Positions 5,646 through 10,774 of a DNA stretch of 10,774 bases are shown here, in pieces. The notes under the pieces were generated by a model that was not told where the DNA came from, ran no database searches, and saw only the letters and a list, made by a program, of their open reading frames with translations. The first letter of the stretch is position 1. Each line of letters opens with the position of its first letter. The stretch comes from Actinomycetes bacterium (GTDB lineage: Bacteria; Actinomycetota; Actinomycetes; Mycobacteriales; Micromonosporaceae). The DNA lies in assembly GCA_021793335.1 (NCBI GenBank), contig JAJYSW010000103.1:1-10774 (forward strand). The letters are read 5' to 3'. Both the position numbers and the translations under genes were made by a program.

Positions 5646-6119
5646 CTACCGCCGATACTTCTTGCGGCGCATGCGCTCCTGACGACGCCGCTCCTCGGCC
5701 GGGCGCATGATCGCCCGTTCCGCCGCAGTCAGCGCTCCGGCCACCACCAGCAACGGCACGAGGACCCACACCGGCCAGAAGTACACCGGCCCGATGGTCG
5801 CCAACAGGATCAGCCACACGCCGAGGTTGATGCCGATCGGAATCGAGACGCCGAACCACAGCCACTTGACCCAGGTCGCCGTGCCCAGCGGCTCGACCGC
5901 TTCGGAGTTGACGAGCGCCTGGTAGGGCGGCAGATCGTCCAGCACCTCCTCGGCCTCGCCGAGCGTCTTGGACTCCATGAGCACACCGACGCGCTTCTCG
6001 TACTCCTCAAGGGAGAGATAACCGCGATCGACGGAGGTCCTGAGCAGTTCGGACAGCGCGGTGCGCTCGGCGTCGCCGATCCGCAGACTGCGGTCGCGGT
6101 AAGACTCCAGGCCGGACAT
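5646..6119 (-). CDS. DUF1707 two-TM membrane protein with basic tail (paralogue 1)
   Basis: A 157-residue protein. The N-terminal DUF1707 domain (about residues 12-64) starts with the typical LRIGDAER and continues through a GYLSLEEYEKRV segment to DDLP. Two hydrophobic segments follow at about 86-107 and 111-134 and contain the motif YFWPVWVL. The last 20 residues are strongly basic (RRRQERMRRKKYRR). With two membrane spans, both ends would lie on the same side, probably the cytoplasm. DUF1707 proteins are widespread in actinobacteria and of unknown function. The ATG is preceded by AAGGAG with suitable spacing. The gene follows its paralogue after 33 bases on the same strand, so the two are very likely one operon. 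It ends at the terminator shared with tRNA-His. Confidence 0.85.
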   Translation of the reverse strand: MSGLESYRDRSLRIGDAERTALSELLRTSVDRGYLSLEEYEKRVGVLMESKTLGEAEEVLDDLPPYQALVNSEAVEPLGTATWVKWLWFGVSIPIGINLGVWLILLATIGPVYFWPVWVLVPLLVVAGALTAAERAIMRPAEERRRQERMRRKKYRR

Positions 6120-6152
6120 GGGCGGGCTCCTTCATGAGGCGTTCGGGGAATA

Positions 6153-6629
6153 TCAGCTTTTCTCGTCACTCGTGCCGCAGCCGTCGTCATCGTCGTCATC
6201 GTCGTCCCCGGTGAGCCAGGTGGCGATGCCGATCGCGGCCATGATCCCGAGCGGCCATGCGGGCCAGAAGTACTGGAGCCCACCCGAGGCCACCGAGGAG
6301 AGCAGCCAGATGGTGGTGGTGATGGAACCGACCAGGATCAGCGGGTGGAATGCCGACGGCACGCTGCGCCGGATTCGCCGGGCCAGCCCCTCGCGCCCGG
6401 CGGATTCGGCGACGGGGCGGTGGGCGGCGACTTCGCCCGATCGATCCGAGGGCAGGTCCTCGAAGACCAGATCGAGCTCGGCCCGGGTCTTGGCGCCGTA
6501 GACGGCCTGAGTTCGCTCGTCGAACTCGGACAGGTCGAGACGGCCTTCGTCGAGGGATAGCTGGAGGCGGGCAACGGCTTGGTCTCGCTCGGCGTTCGAG
6601 ATCCGAAGCCTTCCTCGGTCTTCACTCAC
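6153..6629 (-). CDS. DUF1707 two-TM membrane protein with poly-Asp tail (paralogue 2)
   Basis: A 158-residue protein and first gene of the DUF1707 pair. Residues 8-60 are the DUF1707 domain (LRISNAER through GRLDLSEFDERTQAVYGAKT to FEDLP). A polar linker follows, then hydrophobic spans at about 94-114 and 119-139 with the YFWPAWPL motif also found in its neighbour. The C-terminus has eight consecutive Asp residues and then GCGTSDEKS. The eight codons are a near-repeat of GAC GAC GAT (6183-6206), which could change length by slippage. The start is GTG at 6629 with no Shine-Dalgarno sequence; a weak CATACT six bases upstream may indicate a leaderless message. Its tail charge is opposite to that of the downstream paralogue. 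Function is unknown. Confidence 0.85.
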   Translation of the reverse strand: MSEDRGRLRISNAERDQAVARLQLSLDEGRLDLSEFDERTQAVYGAKTRAELDLVFEDLPSDRSGEVAAHRPVAESAGREGLARRIRRSVPSAFHPLILVGSITTTIWLLSSVASGGLQYFWPAWPLGIMAAIGIATWLTGDDDDDDDDGCGTSDEKS

Positions 6630-6645
6630 GAAATCAGTATGTCAT

Positions 6646-6792
6646 TCACGCAGGGTTCTCGATAACCGCGTTCAGGTCCCTCGCCCGCTCGCCGCGGCAG
6701 ACCCGAGCGTCGTGCCGCCGGCTCCGCGGAGTCCGGCCGACGGTCGGATTCCGAGCGCTGCCGGCCACTGTGGTCGTCGTGCATGACGCCAT
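6646..6792 (-). CDS. Doubtful 48-codon ORF between map and the DUF1707 pair
   Basis: ATG at 6792 opens a 48-codon frame ending in TGA at 6646. Third positions are about 80% G/C, like real genes here, but the window is GC-rich anyway. The product is Arg/Thr-rich with no recognised domain, signal or membrane span. There is no Shine-Dalgarno sequence. It fills almost all of the 178-base gap between map and the DUF1707 gene on the same strand. I do not recognise it and consider chance likely. Confidence 0.15.
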   Translation of the reverse strand: MASCTTTTVAGSARNPTVGRTPRSRRHDARVCRGERARDLNAVIENPA

Positions 6793-6794
6793 TA

Positions 6795-6810
6795 TGACAT
6801 CATGATGTCA
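6795..6810. promoter_or_regulatory. Perfect 16-bp palindrome overlapping the map stop codon
   Basis: TGACATCA-TGATGTCA (6795-6810) is a perfect palindrome, with a further ATGAC at 6783-6787 and GTCAT at 6811-6815 nearby. It includes the map stop codon (6808-6810) and lies 166 bases upstream of the DUF1707 gene start. Its shape is that of a dimeric repressor operator, such as TetR, GntR or MarR type. As RNA it would form only a 6-bp stem with no T-run, so a terminator is less likely. Confidence 0.4.
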
Positions 6811-7647
6811 GTCATGGTGAGCCGCACTTGCGGCCAGTTCGCCGAGCTGCTCCACGCCGCCGTCCGGGGCCGTCAGGACCCACACGCCGTCCTCGCACAG
6901 CGCGATCGTGTGCTCGGTGTGGGCCGCGATGGAACCGTCCTCGGTGACGATGGTCCAGCCGTCGTCGAGCTCGGCGGTATCCGGGGCGCCGAGCGTGATC
7001 ATCGGTTCGATGGCGAGGGCCATGCCGGTCCGGAGACGGGGCCCCTCGTTCACGGGGCCGTAGTTGAGGATGTGCGGGTCCTGATGCATCTCGGTGCCGA
7101 TGCCGTGCCCACCGAACCCGGTGACGATCCCGTACTCGCCGGCGGCGCCGACGGCCCGCTCGATCGCGTTGGAGATGCCGCCCAGGCGCTTGGCGGTGGC
7201 CGCCGCGCGAATGCCCGCCCACATCGACGCCTCGCATGCCTCGCGCAGCGCGGTCGCCTCGGGGGCCACCCGGCCGATCTCGATGGTGATGGCGGCGTCG
7301 CCGTGCCACCCGTCGAGGACCGCACCGACGTCGATGGAGATCAGATCGCCTTCGGCGAGAACCGCGGTCTCGCTCGGTATGGCGTGGACGACCTGCTCGT
7401 TGACCGAGGAGCAGATCGAGGCGGGGTACGGCCCGAACCCGAGGTCATAGCCTTTGAACGAGGGGATCGCGCCCGCGGAGCGGATGACGTCCTCGGCGAT
7501 CCGGTCGAGTTCCGCCGTCGACACACCGGGCTTCGCGGCCTCGCGCATGGCCCGATGGACCTCGGCGACGACCAGACCCGCGGCACGCATCTTGACCACC
7601 TGCTGCGGGGTCTTGTACTGGATGCTCTGGCGGCGACGGCGGAACAC
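6808..7647 (-). CDS. map: Methionine aminopeptidase, type I
   Basis: This cytoplasmic metalloprotease removes the initiator Met from new proteins whose second residue is small. The product is 279 residues. The five metal ligands of the pita-bread fold are present: Asp106 (ISIDVG), Asp117 (GWHGDAA), His181 (GFGGHGIG), Glu214 (AIEPM) and Glu245 (HTEHT). The substrate-side His88 lies in VVHAIPS. The N-terminal stretch MFRRRRQSIQYKTPQQ with no zinc-finger extension marks a short type Ia enzyme. It starts at GTG, five bases after the adk stop, with no clear ribosome site, so it is probably translated by coupling. Downstream the usual infA is absent; the gene ends in a 16-bp palindrome and a DUF1707 operon follows. 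Confidence 0.96.
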   Translation of the reverse strand: MFRRRRQSIQYKTPQQVVKMRAAGLVVAEVHRAMREAAKPGVSTAELDRIAEDVIRSAGAIPSFKGYDLGFGPYPASICSSVNEQVVHAIPSETAVLAEGDLISIDVGAVLDGWHGDAAITIEIGRVAPEATALREACEASMWAGIRAAATAKRLGGISNAIERAVGAAGEYGIVTGFGGHGIGTEMHQDPHILNYGPVNEGPRLRTGMALAIEPMITLGAPDTAELDDGWTIVTEDGSIAAHTEHTIALCEDGVWVLTAPDGGVEQLGELAASAAHHD

Positions 7648-7652
7648 GGCGG

Positions 7653-8294
7653 CTACTCGGCGCCGTGGCCGCGCAGGGCCGACATGGCGCGTCCGGTCAC
7701 CGTTTCGACCTCGCCGACGGCGTCGACGCGCACGAGCCTGCCCTGGGCCTCGTAGTAGCCCATGATCGGCGCGGTCTGATCGGCGTAGACCTTGAGACGG
7801 TTCTTGATCGTCTCGGGCCGGTCGTCCGAGCGCTGGTACAGGTCCGCGGATTCGGGGTCTTCGGGCGGGTCGAATTCGAGGTGATAGACCTTGCCGGTGG
7901 TCTTGGAGACGCGGCGGCCCGAGAGCCGGCGGACGATCTCGTCGTCGTCGACGACCAGTTCGAGCGCGAGGTCCAGGTGGTGACCCTGCTCTTCGAGCAG
8001 GCGGTCGAGCACCTTGGCTTGATCGGTATTGCGGGGGTAGCCGTCGAGCAGGAAGCCCTTCTGGGCGTCGTCCTCGGTCAGTCTGTCGGCGACCATCTTG
8101 TTGGTGACCTCGTCGGGCACGAGGTCACCGTCGTCCATATAGCGTTTGGCCTCCAGGCCGAGCGGGGTGCCGCCGGAGACATTGGCCCGGAAGATGTCGC
8201 CGGTGGAGATCTTCGGGACTCCGAGTTCGGCGGCGATGACCTCCGCCTGAGTTCCTTTCCCGGCCCCGGGCGGGCCTACCAGTACCAGTCGCAA
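7653..8294 (-). CDS. adk: Adenylate kinase
   Basis: It catalyses ATP + AMP to 2 ADP in the cytoplasm and balances adenine nucleotides. The product is 213 residues, the bacterial long form. The P-loop GPPGAGKGT is at residues 7-15. The NMP-binding part includes TGDIFR. DGYPRN is at about 88-93 (most relatives have DGFPR). The LID region runs from RRVSKTTGKVYH to DLYQRSDDRPETI and contains no Cys, so there is no structural zinc site as found in many Gram-positive enzymes. The start is TTG, with GAGGAG shortly upstream. It is 38 bases after secY and 5 bases before map on the same strand, in the standard secY-adk-map order. Confidence 0.97.
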   Translation of the reverse strand: MRLVLVGPPGAGKGTQAEVIAAELGVPKISTGDIFRANVSGGTPLGLEAKRYMDDGDLVPDEVTNKMVADRLTEDDAQKGFLLDGYPRNTDQAKVLDRLLEEQGHHLDLALELVVDDDEIVRRLSGRRVSKTTGKVYHLEFDPPEDPESADLYQRSDDRPETIKNRLKVYADQTAPIMGYYEAQGRLVRVDAVGEVETVTGRAMSALRGHGAE

Positions 8295-8332
8295 GTGTGC
8301 TCCTCAGTGGTGTAGCAGAGGCGCTGCCCGCG

Positions 8333-9670
8333 TTAGCGCAGGAAGCCCTCGTAGTGGCGCTGCATCAGCTGGGACTCGATCTGCTTGACCGACTCCAGTC
8401 CGACTCCGACCATGATCAGCACGGAGGTGCCGCCCAGCGGGAACTGAGCGAACAGCTGCTGGTTACCGAACGCGATGATGGCCAGGTTCGGAAGAATACT
8501 GATCGTGGCGAGGTACAGCGAGCCCGGGAAGGTCAAGCGTGACAGGACTCGCTGCAAATAGGTGGCGGTGGGCTTACCGGGGCGCACACCGGGAATGAAC
8601 CCGCCGGCCTTCTTCATGTTCTCGGCGATGTCGTCGACCTTGAAGGTGATCGACACGTAGAAGTACGTGAAGAAGATGATCAGCAGCGCGTAGGTCAGGA
8701 TGTAGACCCACGAGCCCTGGTTGATCAGGTAGCGGTCGACGAACTGCGTCCAGGCCGAGTCGGTGCCCTGGTTGAGCTGAAGGAACAGCGTCGGGATGTA
8801 CAGCAGCGACGAACCGAAGATGACCGGGATGATGCCGGCCTGGTTGACCTTGATCGGGATGTAGGTGGAGGTGCCGCCGTAGGAGCGGCGTCCGATCATC
8901 TTCTTGGCGTACTGGACCGGCACGCGCCGCTGCGACTGCTCGATGAAGACGACCGCGACCATGATCGCGATGGCGACCGCGAAGATCGCCACGAACATGA
9001 ACCAGCCTTCAGACTGCTGGAGGCCCCAGAACTGGCCGGGCATCTGAGCGGCGATCGAGGCGAAGATCAGCAGGCTCATGCCGTTGCCGACGCCGTGCTC
9101 GGTGATCTGCTCGCCGAACCACATGATGATGGCGGTCCCGGCGACCATGGCGGCCACGACGGTGACGACCGAGAGCCAGTACGGCGCGCCGACCTCGCCG
9201 ACCGACAGGTCGGGCAGGATCGGAGTGGGGCACTCGGTGTTGAACAGGATGCCCGAGCGGGCGAGCGCGATGTACCCGGAGGCTTGGAGCAGTGCCAGAC
9301 CCAGTGTCAGATAGCGGGTGTACTGGGTGATCTTGACCTGGCCGGGCTGGCCCTCCTTGCGCAGCTGCTCCAGGCGCGGGATCACGACCGTCAACAGCTG
9401 CATGATGATCGAGGCGGTGATGTAGGGCATCACGCCCAGCGCGAAGACCGACAGTTGTAGGAGCGCTCCACCGGTGAACATGTTCAGCAGGCCGAAGACG
9501 CCCGAACCGTCGTCGGGCGCGGCGTTCAGGCAGCTCTGCACCGCGGCGTAGTCGATGCCGGGACTCGGCATCTGGGCACCGAGACGATACAGCGCGATGA
9601 TCATCAAGGTGAACAGGATCTTCTTGCGCAGATCGGGGGTCCGAAACGCGCTGATGAAGGCGGAGAGCAA
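8333..9670 (-). CDS. secY: Preprotein translocase subunit SecY
   Basis: The channel-forming subunit of the SecYEG translocon in the cytoplasmic membrane, 445 residues. The N-terminus (LSAFISAFRTPDLRKKILFTL) and the first span (IIALYRLGAQMPSPGID) match actinobacterial SecY. Ten hydrophobic segments can be followed along the protein. The conserved cytoplasmic loops include QRRVPVQYAK and the GFIPGVRPGKPTATYL segment, which take part in ribosome and SecA contact. The start is TTG at 9670, with AGGAGG seven bases upstream. secY is separated from rplO by 299 bases holding a terminator and its own promoter; adk and map follow closely and are probably co-transcribed. Confidence 0.97.
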   Translation of the reverse strand: MLSAFISAFRTPDLRKKILFTLMIIALYRLGAQMPSPGIDYAAVQSCLNAAPDDGSGVFGLLNMFTGGALLQLSVFALGVMPYITASIIMQLLTVVIPRLEQLRKEGQPGQVKITQYTRYLTLGLALLQASGYIALARSGILFNTECPTPILPDLSVGEVGAPYWLSVVTVVAAMVAGTAIIMWFGEQITEHGVGNGMSLLIFASIAAQMPGQFWGLQQSEGWFMFVAIFAVAIAIMVAVVFIEQSQRRVPVQYAKKMIGRRSYGGTSTYIPIKVNQAGIIPVIFGSSLLYIPTLFLQLNQGTDSAWTQFVDRYLINQGSWVYILTYALLIIFFTYFYVSITFKVDDIAENMKKAGGFIPGVRPGKPTATYLQRVLSRLTFPGSLYLATISILPNLAIIAFGNQQLFAQFPLGGTSVLIMVGVGLESVKQIESQLMQRHYEGFLR

Positions 9671-9689
9671 AGCAGTTCCTCCTGAACAA

Positions 9690-9704
9690 GCCCCTTGGAG
9701 GGGC
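9690..9704 (-). promoter_or_regulatory. Small hairpin just upstream of the secY ribosome site
   Basis: GCCCC and GGGGC flank a 5-base loop (9690-9694 with 9700-9704), a few bases before the AGGAGG site of secY. A second GGCCCC copy further upstream could compete for the same GGGGC. That would allow two alternative folds of the leader. There is no evidence of a ligand or protein partner. Confidence 0.25.
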
Positions 9705-9812
9705 CTCCCGGCGGGGCCGTTGGATACGGCACCCGACGTGGTTACCAGTGGGCGTGTTGAGTTCCAAACGAGGGGCTCACACGCCGAGGTAGACGGTGGT
9801 CCTCGCTACGGG

Positions 9813-9841
9813 AGCCTAGCAGGCGGGCATCGACACTGAGT
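9813..9841 (-). promoter_or_regulatory. Putative promoter of secY-adk-map
   Basis: TAGGCT at 9818-9813 on the minus strand is a good actinobacterial -10. The -35 region is weak (TACTCA at 9842-9837 or ACTCAG at 9841-9836). The predicted start near 9806 gives a leader of about 135 bases to the secY TTG. A terminator-like hairpin lies directly upstream, consistent with an independent transcription unit. Confidence 0.5.
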
Positions 9842-9859
9842 ATTCGGATTCACCATGAC

Positions 9860-9891
9860 GAAACGGGCCGGAGTGCTCTCCGACCCGTTTC
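9860..9891 (-). terminator. Terminator hairpin after rplO
   Basis: An inverted repeat GAAACGGG/CCCGTTTC encloses CGGAG/CTCCG with one internal mismatch and a 4-base loop. It lies 79 bases after the rplO stop. On the minus strand the 3' arm ends in CGTTTC, a short T-stretch. It should end or reduce the transcription of the ribosomal-protein operon before secY. The 79 bases between it and rplO show nothing else. Confidence 0.7.
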
Positions 9892-9969
9892 ACCGATCAT
9901 GTGTTCGGCCTCAGTCGTATTGACCGACGTCACTGGAGTTATCGGGCCTCCGCGTCGTCGGCCCGGCGG

Positions 9970-10446
9970 CTACTCGCCGAGGGCCTCACCGGTCTTCTTG
10001 TCCACGACCGTGGTCGTGCCGCCGGCGGCGGTGACCTTGGCGGTGGCCGAAGCGGAGAACGCGTGGGCCTTCAAGTCGAACTTGACGCCCTCGAGTTCGC
10101 CGGAGCCGAGGACCTTGATGAGCTCCTTCTGGTGGAGCACACCGGCCTCGATGAGCCGATCGGGACCGACCTCGCCACCGTCGGGGAACAGCTCGACGAG
10201 ACGGTCGAGGTTCACCACCTGGTAGACGGTCTTATTGTGCGGCTTGAAGCCCCTGAGCTTCGGCAGACGCACCTGGAGCGGCATCTGGCCGCCCTCGAAA
10301 CCGGGCTTGACGGTCTTGCGGGCCTTGGTGCCCTTGGTACCGCGGCCGGCGGTCTTGCCCTTGTTGGAGCCGTCACCGCGACCGACACGGGTCTTGGCCT
10401 TCTTGGCGCCGGGGGCGGGTTGCAGGTCATGAATGCGGATCGCCAT
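9970..10446 (-). CDS. rplO: 50S ribosomal protein L15
   Basis: A large-subunit ribosomal protein of 158 residues that binds 23S rRNA late in 50S assembly. The N-terminal half is rich in Gly, Lys and Arg (RVGRGDGSNKGKTAGRGTKG), followed by FEGGQMPLQVRLPKLRGF, the typical L15 signature. The C-terminal globular part (YQVVNLDRLVELF onward) is complete. It starts at ATG two bases after the rpmD stop, with GGAGG inside the end of rpmD, so translation is coupled. It is followed by a terminator rather than running straight into secY. Confidence 0.97.
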   Translation of the reverse strand: MAIRIHDLQPAPGAKKAKTRVGRGDGSNKGKTAGRGTKGTKARKTVKPGFEGGQMPLQVRLPKLRGFKPHNKTVYQVVNLDRLVELFPDGGEVGPDRLIEAGVLHQKELIKVLGSGELEGVKFDLKAHAFSASATAKVTAAGGTTTVVDKKTGEALGE

Positions 10447-10448
10447 GA

Positions 10449-10631
10449 CTACTCGACCTCCTCGACTTCGACCAGGTGAGGGATGCTGCGGACCATGCCG
10501 CGGAACTCCGGACGGTCGTCCTTGACCACGGACTGACGGATCTTGCGCAGACCGAGGGTCCGCAGGGTGGCCCGGTGCTGCGGCTTGGCGCCGATCACGG
10601 AGCGCACCTGGGTGATCTTCAAACGTGCCAT
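10449..10631 (-). CDS. rpmD: 50S ribosomal protein L30
   Basis: A 60-residue large-subunit protein, the normal length for bacterial L30. It begins MARLKITQVRSVIGAKPQHRA, and the LRTLGLRKIRQSV segment is the family signature. The C-terminus ends in VEVEEVE. The ATG at 10631 is preceded by AAGGGGGA, which overlaps the rpsE stop codon about 11 bases upstream. It sits between rpsE (16-base gap) and rplO (2-base gap), the standard spc order. A longer frame to 10727 is an upstream artefact overlapping rpsE. Confidence 0.97.
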   Translation of the reverse strand: MARLKITQVRSVIGAKPQHRATLRTLGLRKIRQSVVKDDRPEFRGMVRSIPHLVEVEEVE

Positions 10632-10647
10632 GTGTCTTCGATCCCCC

Positions 10648-10774
10648 TTATGCCTGCGCGGCCTGAGCGGCCTCGGCGCGGGCGCGGAGCAGGCCCTGGG
10701 GAGCGATGTCCTCCAGCGGCAGGCCACGGCGGGCCGCGACGGCCTCCGGGCTCTCGAGCTGCTTGAGCGCGGTC
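10648..10774 (-). CDS. rpsE: 30S ribosomal protein S5 (C-terminal part, cut by window edge)
   Basis: The minus strand from the right edge reads 41 codons to TAA at 10648. These begin TALKQLESPEAVAARRGLPL and end ARAEAAQAAQA, the typical C-terminal tail of actinobacterial S5. Position directly before rpmD and rplO confirms it. The RNA-binding N-terminal and central domains lie beyond the window. Confidence 0.93.
   Translation of the reverse strand, partial: TALKQLESPEAVAARRGLPLEDIAPQGLLRARAEAAQAAQA

Noticed and set aside
6717..6737. GC-rich hairpin (GCCGG...CCGGC) as the map terminator
   Set aside because: Only five outer pairs, then a mismatch and a loopless inner palindrome, with no T-run; such pairings are frequent by chance in this composition.
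6802..8315. Long plus-strand open frames opposite map and adk
   Set aside because: Third-position GC bias creates stop-free antisense frames here; the minus-strand products are unmistakable Map and Adk.

Overview
This window is chromosomal DNA from a high-GC Gram-positive bacterium (Actinomycetota). GC is high throughout, with strong G/C third positions. GTG and TTG starts are frequent. The proteins are typical of actinobacteria: a SigB/HrdB-like sigma factor, tandem DUF1707 membrane proteins, and orn next to tRNA-His. The set would fit Micromonosporales or Glycomycetales, but the genus cannot be fixed from sequence alone.

Layout, left to right. (1) 171-1695, plus strand: a MerR-family regulator and a spermidine-synthase-like SAM-binding protein. 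(2) 1696-3170, plus strand: a 435-base leader region and a secreted coiled-coil NlpC/P60 peptidoglycan hydrolase. The leader holds a CRP-like site (1781-1796) and a cyclic-di-AMP (ydaO/yuaA) riboswitch (about 1884-2111). A 16-bp perfect hairpin (3132-3170) separates this gene from the convergent one. (3) 3196-4146, minus strand: a primary-like sigma factor with a candidate SigR/SigH-type ECF promoter. (4) 4780-5640, plus strand: oligoribonuclease (orn), a consensus promoter, tRNA-His(GTG) and a strong terminator. (5) 5646-6629, minus strand: two tandem DUF1707 two-TM proteins with oppositely charged C-terminal tails. (6) 6808-10774, minus strand: the end of the spc ribosomal-protein cluster in transcription order rpsE (partial), rpmD, rplO, [terminator and new promoter], secY, adk, map.

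Right side: S5, L30 and L15 are ribosome components. SecY is the translocon channel. Adk and Map supply nucleotide balance and N-terminal Met removal. The usual next block (infA-rpmJ-rpsM) does not follow map; DUF1707 genes do. secY appears detached from rplO by its own terminator and promoter.

The most interesting unit is the NlpC/P60 hydrolase leader. A cAMP-receptor-type site lies upstream of a c-di-AMP aptamer, which suggests control of a wall hydrolase by two second messengers, as known for rpfA in Streptomyces. The other candidates are an ECF-type promoter for the sigma factor, the DUF1707 pair with opposite tail charges, and a perfect 16-bp palindrome at the end of map. I see no prophage, transposon, CRISPR array or defence island. 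Most of the window is ordinary housekeeping chromosome.
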